A stretch of DNA of 64,000 nucleotides from Streptomyces tsukubensis (GCF_003932715.1 NZ_CP020700.1:6594501-6658500), one strand, 5' to 3'; positions 34,970 through 44,513 are shown, counted from the first letter of the stretch. A program made the numbers and translations. The notes: generated from the letters alone by a model not told the origin.

Positions 34970-36243
34970 TGGGCAGCGCGAGCAGGCCGGCGAACCGCCG
35001 CCGGACGGCACCGGAGCGCCGGACCGTCGTCACCGGCATCGGGGTCGTCGCCCCCAACGGCATCGGCGCCGACGTCTTCTGGAAGTCCACACAGGAGGGC
35101 ATCAGCGTCCTCGACCGGGTGACCCGGGAGGGCTGCGAGCAGCTTCCGCTGCGGGTCGGCGGCGAGGTCCGCGATTTCGAACCCGGCGCCATGGTCGAGG
35201 ACCGCTTCCTCGTCCAGACCGACCGCTTCACCCATTTCGGGATGGCCGCGGCCGATCTCGCCCTCGCCGACGCCCGGCTCGGCCGCGCCGACTACGAGAA
35301 GTTCCCCTTCGGCGTCGGCGTGGTCACCGCCTCCGGCTCCGGCGGCGGCGAGTTCGGGCAGCGCGAACTCCAGCAGCTGTGGGGCCGCGGCTCCCGGTTC
35401 GTCGGCCCCTACCAGTCGATCGCCTGGTTCTACGCGGCCAGCACCGGCCAGATCTCCATCCGCGGCGGCTTCAAGGGCCCCTGCGGGGTGGTGTGCAGCG
35501 ACGAGGCGGGCGGCCTCGACGCCATCGCCCATGCCGCCGGGGCCGTCGTCCGCGGCACCGACGCCGTCGTCGTCGGTTCGGCCGAGGCGCCGCTCGCCCC
35601 GTACTCCGTCGTCTGCCAGCTCGGATACGAGGACCTGAGCCGGGCCGACGATCCGGAGCGCGCGTACCGCCCCTTCACCGCCGAGGCCTGCGGTTTCGCC
35701 CCCGCCGAGGGCGGCGCGATGCTGGTGGTGGAGGAGGAGAGCGCGGCGCTGGCCCGCGGGGTGCGCCCCCGGGCCCGGATCGCCGGGCACGCCGCCACCT
35801 TCACCGGCCCCGGGAACTGGGCGGCGTCCCGGGAGGGGCTGGCCCGCGCCGTCCGGGGCGCGCTGGAGGCCGCCGGAGCCGCCCCGGAGGAGATCGACGT
35901 GGTCTTCGCCGACGCCCTGGGCACCCCCGAGGCCGACCGGGCGGAGGCCCTCGCCATCGCCGACGCGCTCGGCAGCCACGGCACCCGGGTGCCGGTGACC
36001 GCCCCCAAGACCGGTATCGGCCGGGCCTACTGCGGCGGTCCGGTGCTGGACGCGGCCGCCGCCGTCATGGCCATGGAGCACGGCCTCGTACCGCCCACAC
36101 CGAACGTCTTCGACGTCTGCCACGACCTCGACGTCGTCACCGGGAAGGCGCGGCGGATGCCGCTGCGGACGGCGCTGGTGCTCAGCCGGGGCCTCATGGG
36201 GTCGAACGCGGCGCTGGTGCTGCGCAGCGCGGCCCCGGAGTGA
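34969..36243 (+). CDS. type II PKS chain-length factor, KS-beta (WhiE ORFIV-like)
   Basis: A 424-residue ketosynthase-like partner without the active Cys. The equivalent position lies in VVCSDEAGGLDAIAHAAGA, where residue 179 is Glu (codon GAG at 35503-35505); most chain-length factors carry Gln there. The rest of the fold is intact (VVTGIGVVAPNGIGADVFWK, and VPVTAPKTGIGRAYCGGPVL). It sets chain length and decarboxylates malonyl-ACP for priming. Its ATG overlaps the KS-alpha stop by one base (TGATG). Confidence 0.95.
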   Translation: MGSASRPANRRRTAPERRTVVTGIGVVAPNGIGADVFWKSTQEGISVLDRVTREGCEQLPLRVGGEVRDFEPGAMVEDRFLVQTDRFTHFGMAAADLALADARLGRADYEKFPFGVGVVTASGSGGGEFGQRELQQLWGRGSRFVGPYQSIAWFYAASTGQISIRGGFKGPCGVVCSDEAGGLDAIAHAAGAVVRGTDAVVVGSAEAPLAPYSVVCQLGYEDLSRADDPERAYRPFTAEACGFAPAEGGAMLVVEEESAALARGVRPRARIAGHAATFTGPGNWAASREGLARAVRGALEAAGAAPEEIDVVFADALGTPEADRAEALAIADALGSHGTRVPVTAPKTGIGRAYCGGPVLDAAAAVMAMEHGLVPPTPNVFDVCHDLDVVTGKARRMPLRTALVLSRGLMGSNAALVLRSAAPE

Positions 36244-36355
36244 CCGCGGAGGCCGGCCTGTCGCGCGGGGCCGCGCACGGGCCCGGAGCGGCCGGCACCG
36301 GCTGAGGACCGGCCCCGAACCACCGGATTTCCCCACAGCACGAAGGAGTACCCCC

Positions 36356-37468
<1,113 letters not shown>

Positions 37469-37489
37469 CACCACCGGTCCGCGGATGCG

Positions 37490-37532
37490 GTACGGCCCCG
37501 GGAACCCGTCGGACGGGTTCCCGGGGCCGTAC
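37490..37532. terminator. perfect 21-bp inverted repeat between pigment operon and methyltransferase
   Basis: The arms run 37490-37510 and 37512-37532 (GTACGGCCCCGGGAACCCG... with its exact complement), 21 of 21 pairs, centred on one base. It lies between two convergent genes (stops at 37468 and 37556) and can terminate both transcripts. Confidence 0.85.
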
Positions 37533-37555
37533 CTGTGCGCCGCCGGCGTCGTGCA

Positions 37556-38626
37556 CTATTCGGCGCGTTCGGGCACCACGGACTCGAAGGCGTGCAGATA
37601 GGCGTTGACGGGCCGGATCTCCCCGACCGGCAGCCCGGCCTGCGTCATCCGCTCCACCATGCTGTCGCGGGTGTGCTTCGCGCCGCCCACGTTCATCAGC
37701 AGCAGCAGGTCCATGGCGGTGGTGAACTTCATGGACGGGCTGTCGTCGACGAGGTTCTCGATGACGACGACCCGGGCGCCCGGCCGGGCTGCGGAGATCA
37801 CGTTCCGCAGGGTCGCGAGCGTGCTGTGGTCGTCCCACTCCAGGATGTTCTTGATGATGTAGAGGTCGGCCGAGACCGGGATCTCCCGGCGGCAGTCCCC
37901 GGGCACGATGTCCGCCCGGTCCGCCAGCTCGCCGCCCTCCCGCAGCCGGGGATCGGCCTTGGCGACGACATCGGGCAGGTCCAGCAGGGTGCCGCGGAGC
38001 TGCGGGTGCTTCTCCAGCAGGCTCGCCAGGACGTGCCCCTGGCCGCCGCCGATGTCGACGACGGAGGAGACCCCGGTGAGGTCGAGCAGATCGGCGACCT
38101 CCAGCGCGGACTGACGGCTGGAGGTGGTCATGGCCCGGTTGAAGACATGGGCCGATTCATGGGCGTCCTGGTGGAGGTACTCGAAGAAGCCCTTGCCGAA
38201 AAGCTCGTCGAAGACGTTGTCCCCGGTGCGCACCGCGTTGTCGAGATGCGGCCAGGCCGCCCAGGTCCACGGTTCGGTGCACCACAGGGCGATGTACTTC
38301 AGCGACTGCGGATCGTCCTCGCGGAGCATCCGGGACATCTCCGTGTGGACGAACGTGCCGTCGGGGCGCTCGGTGAAGATGCCGTAGCAGGAGAGGGCCC
38401 GCAGCAGCCGCCGCAGCGGCTTGGGTTCGGCGTGGACGACGGCGGCGAGCTTCTCGACGGTGGTGGGCGCGTCCCCGAGCGCGTCGGCGACGCCGAGCCT
38501 GGCGGCGGCGCGTACGGCCGCGGCGCAGGCCGCCCCGAAGACGAGTTCGCGCAGCCGCATCGCCGGTGGGGGCAGTGCGGTGGCGTCGGCGAGCTGGGTG
38601 GTGGGTCTGGTGCCGAGGGTTGTCAT
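37556..38626 (-). CDS. SAM-dependent O-methyltransferase
   Basis: A 356-residue protein with an N-terminal dimerisation/winged-helix region (ELVFGAACAAAVRAAARLGV, then CYGIFTERPDGTFVHT) and a C-terminal Rossmann fold with VVDIGGGQGHVLASLLEKHP, DLPDVVAKADPR and YIIKNILEWDDHSTLATLRN, where the last holds the His-Asp-type catalytic region of the family (PF00891). Plant/actinobacterial O-methyltransferases of this class methylate phenols, including aromatic polyketides. It abuts the pigment cluster tail-to-tail; a role in pigment tailoring is possible but not shown. Confidence 0.9.
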   Translation of the reverse strand: MTTLGTRPTTQLADATALPPPAMRLRELVFGAACAAAVRAAARLGVADALGDAPTTVEKLAAVVHAEPKPLRRLLRALSCYGIFTERPDGTFVHTEMSRMLREDDPQSLKYIALWCTEPWTWAAWPHLDNAVRTGDNVFDELFGKGFFEYLHQDAHESAHVFNRAMTTSSRQSALEVADLLDLTGVSSVVDIGGGQGHVLASLLEKHPQLRGTLLDLPDVVAKADPRLREGGELADRADIVPGDCRREIPVSADLYIIKNILEWDDHSTLATLRNVISAARPGARVVVIENLVDDSPSMKFTTAMDLLLLMNVGGAKHTRDSMVERMTQAGLPVGEIRPVNAYLHAFESVVPERAE

Positions 38627-38721
38627 GGCGTTCGCTCGTTCTCCTGCTCTCCCGGCGCGGGGGTGCGGCGGGTTCGGCGGTTCGGTACGGAGTCGGGGGC
38701 GGGGGGGCTCGTAACGTGGGC

Positions 38722-39837
38722 TCAGCAGAGGCCCGCGGGCTTGGACGAGGCGCAGGAGTTCTTCCGGAACGTGTTGCCCGTGCCGTTGCCGCGGTCGACC
38801 AGATCGGCGGCGACGTTCTCGGTCACCGTGTTGTGCTCGATGACGTTGCCGGTGTTGGTGGCCCCGACATAGCTCTCGGCCAGCACGATCCCACCGGCCA
38901 GCAGGGTGTCGCTGTGGTGGCCGCGGACCGAGTTGCCCTTGATGAGGGTGGCGTCCGAGCCGGTGAGCACGATCCCGGAGCCCTGGATCGCGGGCAGCCG
39001 GGGCGTCGCCGCGCAGAACTTGTTGTTCTCGTGGATGGTGTTCGAGCGGATGGTGATATCGCCCGAGCCCGGCTTCGACTCGTCGCTGACGACGAAGATG
39101 CCCGCGCAGTTGGCGGTGATCTCGTTGGAGTGGGTGGAGACGTTCCTGATCCGCTTCAGCATCACCCCGAGCCGGTTGTCGGTGAGGGTGTTGTCGGCGA
39201 CGACCGTGCCGAGGCTGTCGGTGGCCGCGGCCTCGTGCCCGACGATGTTCGTGAGCATGATGCCCGCGTCCTTGTTCTCCCGCGCGGTGTTGCCGCGGAA
39301 GACGGCCCGGGTGGACTTCTCCTGCCCCAGCCCCCAGGTGCCGTTCTTCTCGGCGGTCACTTCCCGGACGGTGAGCCGGTCGGTCCTGGACGCCCACAGA
39401 CCGCCCTTGGCGGACCCGGAGATCGTCAGGGAGCGGATCGTGACCCCGGTGACCCCGGCGCTCTCCGTCCCGGTGATACAGACCCCGTTGCCCGCCTTCG
39501 CGCAGGCACTCTCGGCCCGGTTCTTCGTCTCCGCGGCCGCCGGGGGCGCGATCACGGTGCCGGGGCCCGAGCCCCGCAGGGTGATACCGGAGGTGGTGAT
39601 CTCCACGCTCTCGCGGTACGTCCCCGGGGACACCAGGATCACATCGCCCGGTGCCGCGGCGTCCACAGCGGCCTGGATGGACTCACCGGGCCGGACCGTG
39701 TGACGGCCGCCGTGGTGCGCGGGGGCGGCGGCAACCCCCGCGACGACCGCGACGACCACGCCCGCCACGACGGCCGGCGCACCCGCGCGTCTCCGGTACT
39801 GATGGAGTGAATGGTGGTTTTTGTCAGGATTGTTCAT
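38722..39837 (-). CDS. secreted right-handed beta-helix protein
   Basis: A 371-residue protein with a signal peptide (AGAPAVVAGVVVAVVAGVAA) and a pectate-lyase-like parallel beta-helix: repeats such as VTIRSLTISGSAKGGLWASR, NGTWGLGQEKSTRAVFRGNT and GIVLAESYVGATNTGNVIEH. There are Cys residues that may form disulfides, and FTSC-type ending SCASSKPAGLC. Beta-helix proteins bind or cleave surface polysaccharides; no catalytic triad was assigned. Its ATG lacks a ribosome-binding site, see the leaderless finding. Confidence 0.85.
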   Translation of the reverse strand: MNNPDKNHHSLHQYRRRAGAPAVVAGVVVAVVAGVAAAPAHHGGRHTVRPGESIQAAVDAAAPGDVILVSPGTYRESVEITTSGITLRGSGPGTVIAPPAAAETKNRAESACAKAGNGVCITGTESAGVTGVTIRSLTISGSAKGGLWASRTDRLTVREVTAEKNGTWGLGQEKSTRAVFRGNTARENKDAGIMLTNIVGHEAAATDSLGTVVADNTLTDNRLGVMLKRIRNVSTHSNEITANCAGIFVVSDESKPGSGDITIRSNTIHENNKFCAATPRLPAIQGSGIVLTGSDATLIKGNSVRGHHSDTLLAGGIVLAESYVGATNTGNVIEHNTVTENVAADLVDRGNGTGNTFRKNSCASSKPAGLC

Positions 39838-39840
39838 ACG

Positions 39841-39880
39841 GCGAAGCTAGGGGGCATCGCAGGGGCCTGCCACACGGAGT
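39841..39880 (-). promoter_or_regulatory. candidate promoter of a leaderless beta-helix transcript
   Basis: On the minus strand TAGCTT ends 7 nt before the ATG and fits a -10 element; GTGGCA, 18 nt upstream of it, fits a -35 with 4 of 6 positions. This places the predicted start of transcription at or near the A of the ATG, explaining the missing ribosome-binding site. The score is modest. Confidence 0.4.
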
Positions 39881-40016
39881 GAGCCGATGGTTTCCCGGTG
39901 TGCTGCGACCGGGTTGTTTTCGGCGCACCCCCGGCCGCCGCGGGCCGGCTCCGCCCGCGTCCCCCGATCGGCGCCGGCGGGCTGCGCCCCCGGCGCCCGC
40001 GTGCTGATCCTGGGTC

Positions 40017-40403
40017 ATGAGGATCTATGTGACCGGCGTATTCGTCGACGACCAGGACAAGGCCCTGAGCTTCTACACGGATGTCCTGGGCTTCGTGAAG
40101 AAGACGGAGATCCCCCTGGGCGCGGCCCGCTGGCTGACCGTCGTCTCCCCGGAGGACCCCGACGGAACCGAACTGCTCCTGGAACCCGACGGCCACCCCG
40201 CGGTGAACCCGTATAAGACGGCCCTGGTCCGCGACGGAATCCCGGCCGCGTCCTTCGCCGTGGACGACGTCCGCGCGGAGTACGACCGGCTGCGCGGCCT
40301 CGGGGTCCGCTTCACTCAGGAGCCGATGGCGATGGGCCCCGTCACCACGGCGGTCCTGGACGACACGTGCGGAAACCTCATCCAGCTCATGCACACCGAC
40401 TGA
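40017..40403 (+). CDS. VOC family protein
   Basis: A 128-residue single-domain glyoxalase-fold protein: MRIYVTGVFVDDQDKALSFY, EDPDGTELLLEPDGHP, RLRGLGVRFTQEP and DDTCGNLIQLMHTD. The placement of the two beta-alpha-beta modules fits the VOC superfamily; the substrate is unknown. Divergent from the beta-helix gene and convergent with the membrane-anchored protein. Upstream, 39838-40016 holds no other gene. Confidence 0.88.
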   Translation: MRIYVTGVFVDDQDKALSFYTDVLGFVKKTEIPLGAARWLTVVSPEDPDGTELLLEPDGHPAVNPYKTALVRDGIPAASFAVDDVRAEYDRLRGLGVRFTQEPMAMGPVTTAVLDDTCGNLIQLMHTD

Positions 40404-40435
40404 GCTTGTCGGCGGCAGACAGGCCGCGAAAGGGA

Positions 40436-40472
40436 TTCGCTCCGTCCCGGCCGGCTGCCGGGGCGGAGCGAA
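40436..40472. terminator. bidirectional terminator hairpin
   Basis: TTCGCTCCGTCCCGGC and GCCGGGGCGGAGCGAA pair at 15 of 16 positions with the 5-nt loop CGGCT, followed by GGGGGTTT. It lies between two convergent stops (40403 and 40493). Confidence 0.75.
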
Positions 40473-40492
40473 GGGGGTTTACCGGGCCGGGA

Positions 40493-41374
40493 TCAGCGGG
40501 TGCTTGCGATCCGGCGCCGGTAGAGCACGGCGGCTCCGCCCGCGAGGACGAGTGCCGTGCCGGAACCGCCGGCAAGGAGCAGAGGGGAGGGTGAGGAGTC
40601 GTCCGCCGGGTGGCGGAGGCCGTAGCCGCTGGAGTAGCCCGTGGTGTCGTACTCCGAGCCGGGGAGCTTGTCGGCGTAGCGGGCCTTGACCAGTTTCTGG
40701 TAGTCGCTGAGCGACACCGACGCCTGGCCGCCCAGCCCTTCCCGGGCCTGTTCGTTGAGCGGCTCGACGGTGGAGAGCTTGAGCTGGTACCAGCCGCGGA
40801 TCTGCGGTTCGGTGAAGACCAGCGTGCCCAAGGTGGCCTTGCCGGCATAGGCGGCGTCGCTGTCGCCGTCGCGCACGCCCGCCAGATGCCAGCCGCCGCC
40901 CTGGGTGGGGGCGAGCATGACGGTGGCGTTGCGGCCGTTGACGGTGGTGCTCAGCGAGGACACCAACTGCGTCAGCTTGACCGCCTCGGAGGGCAGCGGC
41001 CGGGCGGTGCCCGCAACGAACTCGGGGGTGATCTCGTTCCGGGCCACCGGGTCCTTGATGGTGAAGACCGGGAGGTCCTGGCAGGGCTCGGCCGTCTCGG
41101 GGAGCATCTGAACCGGCTCGCCGGCGTTGCCCGAGGGCAGCGGAGTGCGCAGGAAGCGGCAGACGGCGTTGCGGACATCGGTGGACTTCACCGCGTTGAG
41201 GGCGGCCTGGTAGTCGGGGATATCGGCCGGGAGAGGGTCCTTCGCCGGGGCCGCGTGCGTCGGACCCACGACGGACAGCAACGCGGATGCACTCACTGCG
41301 AGGACGATGGACAGACGGGAGAACCGGGAGGCTGCCCGCTTGCTGGACGTTCTGGTGTCGCTGGTGTCGCGCAT
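40493..41374 (-). CDS. secreted, membrane-anchored protein paired with a cysteine protease
   Basis: A 293-residue protein of unknown function. A signal peptide (SRLSIVLAVSASALLSVVGP, cut about residue 41) leads to an exterior domain with two Cys (in AVCRFLRTPL and PCQDLPVF) and a C-terminal transmembrane anchor (PLLLAGGSGTALVLAGGAA) followed by YRRRIASTR. No LPxTG motif. It starts 10 nt after the stop of the protease gene in the same direction, so both are probably made together. It may bind, inhibit or retain the protease at the cell surface, or be its substrate; this is inference from position. Confidence 0.75.
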   Translation of the reverse strand: MRDTSDTRTSSKRAASRFSRLSIVLAVSASALLSVVGPTHAAPAKDPLPADIPDYQAALNAVKSTDVRNAVCRFLRTPLPSGNAGEPVQMLPETAEPCQDLPVFTIKDPVARNEITPEFVAGTARPLPSEAVKLTQLVSSLSTTVNGRNATVMLAPTQGGGWHLAGVRDGDSDAAYAGKATLGTLVFTEPQIRGWYQLKLSTVEPLNEQAREGLGGQASVSLSDYQKLVKARYADKLPGSEYDTTGYSSGYGLRHPADDSSPSPLLLAGGSGTALVLAGGAAVLYRRRIASTR

Positions 41375-41384
41375 GTCGCCTGCC

Positions 41385-41948
41385 TTAGCGGGAGATCCCG
41401 ATGCGGGAGTGGGTCCACTTGGACGAGCTGTTGCTCACGTAGTCGTTGTAGTTCCACCAGGTGTACGTGGTGGTGTCCGGCCAGGGGTCGGCCACGGCGA
41501 TCGTGTTGTTCGACGTGTCGAAGCCGTAGACCACGTTCATATGGCCGCCACCGGACGACCAGCCGATGCGGGCACCGATCGGCCGGGCCGCCTTGACGTC
41601 GGTGTACACCTGGTTGAACGTGGCCGCGCTGTTCAGGCCCGTGCCGGTGCGGGTCAGGCCCAGGCTGCTCCAGCCCTTGGCCATGTCGTCGAGCGTGGCG
41701 GGCTGGTTGTTGCAGCCGTAGTAGGGCTGAGCCCGGTTGCAGAAGTCCGCCTGTGTGGAGCCGAAGCCTTGGAACTTGGCAATGGTCAGCCCGGAGGCGA
41801 CCCAGCACCACTGGGTCTTCTCCTGCTTCAGCATGGTGATGGTGTCCTGACCCGCTTCCGCGTGGGCCGTGCCTCCCGCGGACGCGAGTGATGCCAAGGC
41901 AGCCAGCGCGATGGCCGACGCCGAGGTTCCGTACCTGAATCTGCCCAT
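41385..41948 (-). CDS. secreted papain-like cysteine protease (C70/AvrRpt2-like)
   Basis: A 187-residue protein with a signal peptide ending AHA (residue 30) and a short mature protease: QWCWVASGLTIAKFQG holds the likely nucleophile Cys48, GGGHMNVVYGFDTSN the catalytic His136 and AVADPWPD the third residue (Asp154). Cys70 and Cys79 may form a disulfide. The order C-H-D and the WCW context match the papain-like AvrRpt2 (C70) family, in which the plant-pathogen effector is the well-known member; a Streptomyces protein here is secreted by Sec. Operon with the anchored partner. Confidence 0.85.
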   Translation of the reverse strand: MGRFRYGTSASAIALAALASLASAGGTAHAEAGQDTITMLKQEKTQWCWVASGLTIAKFQGFGSTQADFCNRAQPYYGCNNQPATLDDMAKGWSSLGLTRTGTGLNSAATFNQVYTDVKAARPIGARIGWSSGGGHMNVVYGFDTSNNTIAVADPWPDTTTYTWWNYNDYVSNSSSKWTHSRIGISR

Positions 41949-41995
41949 TTTCCTGCCTTCCCCTGATGGGTGCAACGAGATGAACGGGGCAATCT

Positions 41996-42035
41996 GGCAG
42001 ATATATGGCAACGCATAATGATGACGGGCAGATAT
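41996..42035. promoter_or_regulatory. direct repeats in an AT-rich promoter of the protease
   Basis: GGCAGATAT occurs at 41996-42004 and 42027-42035, start to start 31 bp, about three helical turns. They lie 48-87 bp before the protease ATG in a stretch that is unusually AT-rich for this genome (ATATATGGCAACGCATAATG). They could bind a dimeric regulator twice. The rest of the region up to 42266 shows no gene. Confidence 0.45.
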
Positions 42036-42266
42036 GTGACTTGCGGAAAAGTGCCCCGTACTGATGAGGCATAGGGCAATTGTGCGAATCGGCCTCGTGT
42101 GCGAGGCCGCCACAAGCCGGGTGCGGGCACCGGGCCGGTAAATGGCTGGCGCGCCCTCGTCGAGCGGGTCTACTCTTCAACCCGTTCCGCCGGGAGCGCC
42201 GCGTGCGCCGCCCGGAGTGGGCACAGGTTGGTCGGTTCGTCGAGGAAGCAGGAGGTGAGGACAGTG

Positions 42267-42338
42267 ATGACGGTCACGGTATCGGGCGCTGCCCGCACTC
42301 AGGAGTTCATCCATCCCACCCCTGTGGCCTCCGGCTGA
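42267..42338 (+). CDS. 23-residue small ORF upstream of rsgA
   Basis: ATG with GGAGG 11 nt upstream, starting MTVTVSGAARTQEFIHP and ending VASG before TGA, 64 nt before the rsgA start. No homology is known to me. It may be a leader peptide or a chance frame. Downstream on the same strand, GCGCGC/GCGCGC (loop ACAGA) and CCCTT/AAGGG stems follow. Confidence 0.4.
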   Translation: MTVTVSGAARTQEFIHPTPVASG

Positions 42339-42402
42339 TACCCACCTCACCCGCGCGCACAGAGCGCGCCGCCGGGGCCACCCTTTGAAGGGTTTCCCCA
42401 CC

Positions 42403-43518
42403 TTGTCCAGCAGTCTGCTCGACTCCTCTTCCGATGCCCACGGTGTCCTCGCCTCGTACGGCTGGGACGACGACTGGGACCACGCGTTCGCCCCGTACGC
42501 CGCCGAAGGCCTTCTGGCGGGCCGGGTCGTGCGCGTCGACCGGGGCATGTGCGATGTCGTCACCGCCGACGGCACCGTCCGTGCCGATACCGCGTTCGTC
42601 ACACCGCACGACCCGCTCCGGGTCATCTGCACCGGCGACTGGGCCGTTCTCGAACCCCCCGGCGGCGACCCGCGCTACGTCCGGACGTACCTCCCGCGCC
42701 GTACCGCCTTCGTCCGCTCCACCTCCTCCAAGCGCTCCGAGGGACAGATCCTCGCGGCCAACGTGGATACGGCGATCATCGCCGTGTCGCTCGCCGTCGA
42801 GCTGGACCTCGGGCGGGTCGAGCGCTTCCTCGCGCTGGCCTGGGAGAGCGGCGCCACCCCCGTCGTCGCGCTCACCAAGTGCGACCTCGTACCGGACGCG
42901 ACCGGGCTCGGTTATCTCGTCTCCGACGTCGAGGCCGTCGCGCCCGGCGCCCAGGTCCTGACGGTCAGCTCCTTCACCGGCGAGGGCATGGACGTCCTCG
43001 CCGCCGTTGTCGCGGGCGGCACCAGCGTGCTGCTCGGTGTCTCCGGCGCCGGGAAGTCCACCCTCGCCAACGCCCTCGTCGGCGAGGACAGCATGCTGGT
43101 CGAGGCCGTCCGTGACGTCGACGGCAAGGGCCGGCACACCACCACGACCCGCAATCTGCTGCCGCTGCCCGGCGGCGGTGTGCTCATGGACACCCCCGGA
43201 CTGCGGGGCGTCGGCATGTTCGACGCGACCACCGGCGTCAACCAGGTGTTCTCCGAGATCGAGGCGCTGGCCGCCGACTGCCGCTTCCACGACTGCGCCC
43301 ACCAGGCCGAACCGGGCTGCGCGGTGCTCGCCGCCGTCGACGAGGGGACGCTCGCGGAGCGGCGGCTGGAGAGCTTCCGCAAGCTCGTACGGGAGAACCG
43401 GTACATCGTGGCGAAGACCGACGCGCGGGCGCGCGCCGAACTCCGCCGCGAATGGCGGCTGAGGGGCGCGGAGGGACGCGCCGCGATGGAGGCCAAACGC
43501 GGCCGGCAGGGGCGCTGA
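42403..43518 (+). CDS. rsgA: ribosome small subunit-dependent GTPase A
   Basis: A 371-residue circularly permuted GTPase. After an OB-fold, the GTPase motifs run in the order G4 (TKCD), G1 (LLGVSGAGKSTLANAL), G3 (DTPGL), the permuted order diagnostic of RsgA; a C-terminal zinc-binding region follows (CRFHDCAHQAEPGCAV). RsgA matures the 30S subunit. The TTG at 42403 (SSSLLDSSSDAHG) is preferred over the TTG at 42385, which sits in a CCCTTTGAAGGG stem, because AAGGG lies 10 nt before it; either is possible. Confidence 0.93.
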   Translation: MSSSLLDSSSDAHGVLASYGWDDDWDHAFAPYAAEGLLAGRVVRVDRGMCDVVTADGTVRADTAFVTPHDPLRVICTGDWAVLEPPGGDPRYVRTYLPRRTAFVRSTSSKRSEGQILAANVDTAIIAVSLAVELDLGRVERFLALAWESGATPVVALTKCDLVPDATGLGYLVSDVEAVAPGAQVLTVSSFTGEGMDVLAAVVAGGTSVLLGVSGAGKSTLANALVGEDSMLVEAVRDVDGKGRHTTTTRNLLPLPGGGVLMDTPGLRGVGMFDATTGVNQVFSEIEALAADCRFHDCAHQAEPGCAVLAAVDEGTLAERRLESFRKLVRENRYIVAKTDARARAELRREWRLRGAEGRAAMEAKRGRQGR

Positions 43519-43525
43519 CCCCGAG

Positions 43526-43555
43526 GGCCGGGCGGCGGACGACCGCCGCCCGGCC
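43526..43555. terminator. GC hairpin between rsgA and the PPOX gene
   Basis: GGCCGGGCGGCGG and CCGCCGCCCGGCC form a perfect 13-bp stem with the loop ACGA, between two convergent stops (43518 and 43584). Confidence 0.75.
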
Positions 43556-43583
43556 GCCCCCGCGGCCTCGTGGCCCCGCCCGG

Positions 43584-43958
43584 TCACTTCTCCTGGTCGA
43601 GGCCCCAGCTGTGGATTTTCTTCGGGTGGATCCGGATGAGTTCCTCGCTGAAGTGCGGCCCCAGGTCGTGGGGCCCGGTCAGCAGTTCGGCCTCGCCCCG
43701 GATGTCGACGCCGCGCACCCGCCACGGCCGTACGCTCACGATGTCGTCGACGACCAGCCCGACCTTGGGATTCGACTGCAGATTGCGCCACTTCTTCGTC
43801 GTCGCGAGGGCATGGCCCCCGATCAGGATCGTGCCGTCCTCCTGCGGGAAGAATCCGACGGGATTGGCCTGCGGCTGCCCCTTCGGATCCACGGTCGCCA
43901 GCCGGCCCAGGCGCTGGGTCGCGAGATAGGCGCGCTCGGCCTCGGTGAATTCGGTCAT
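43584..43958 (-). CDS. PPOX-class F420-dependent oxidoreductase
   Basis: A 124-residue split-barrel flavin/F420 protein: ATVDPKGQPQANPVGFFPQE, KKWRNLQSNPKVGLVVDD and RPWRVRGVDIRGEAELLTGP match the pyridoxamine-oxidase-like F420 family. The ATG at 43958 (MTEFTEAERAYLATQ) has GAGG 8 nt upstream. It is a small enzyme that reduces an unknown substrate with F420H2 or flavin. Confidence 0.88.
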   Translation of the reverse strand: MTEFTEAERAYLATQRLGRLATVDPKGQPQANPVGFFPQEDGTILIGGHALATTKKWRNLQSNPKVGLVVDDIVSVRPWRVRGVDIRGEAELLTGPHDLGPHFSEELIRIHPKKIHSWGLDQEK

Positions 43959-44015
43959 GATCACAGCCTCACACGAGCTGGGCCCCTGCTGAACCGCCGG
44001 GCGACGTGCACCGGG

Positions 44016-44513
44016 TCAGGAACCGCCCGCGATGACGGCGCCCAGCCACGCCCCCGTGATCAGCAGACACCCGAAGAGCTCCACCAGGACGCTCGCCCCG
44101 GCCGCGCGCATCAGCTGACGTGTCGCCGCCACCGCCTGGCCGTGGCCTCCGAGGCGGCGGCGTTCGCAGACGTAGACGCCTGCCACGAATCCCGGGATTG
44201 CCCCGATCACCGGCACCAGGACGAACCCGGCCACCGCGCCCGCCCCCGCCCACACCGCGGTACGGCCGGTGGCCCCGGAGTCGTGGATCCGGCGGGTGGG
44301 CATCAGCCAGATCGCGACCTGTACGAGCAGGAGTACGGCGGTGGAACAGACCAGCAGCGTCCAGGCGAGGCCCGTCTGCTCGTGCAGCGACCACCAGAGC
44401 ATCGCGGCCCAGACCAGCCAGCGGCCGGGGATCCCCGGCACCAGCACCCCGGCGCACCCGAACGCAAAGACGCACCCCAGGAGCACCTGCTGCCACACAC
44501 CACCCACGTTCAC
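44016..44513 (-). CDS. DUF456 membrane protein
   Basis: A 165-residue protein with four hydrophobic segments, including LLGCVFAFGCAGVLVPGIPG, TLLVCSTAVLLLVQVAIWLM and GAVAGFVLVPVIGAIPGF, the DUF456 pattern (Gly-rich pairs of helices). GTG start. Function unknown. It precedes the PPOX gene on the same strand (57 nt between). Confidence 0.85.
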   Translation of the reverse strand: MNVGGVWQQVLLGCVFAFGCAGVLVPGIPGRWLVWAAMLWWSLHEQTGLAWTLLVCSTAVLLLVQVAIWLMPTRRIHDSGATGRTAVWAGAGAVAGFVLVPVIGAIPGFVAGVYVCERRRLGGHGQAVAATRQLMRAAGASVLVELFGCLLITGAWLGAVIAGGS

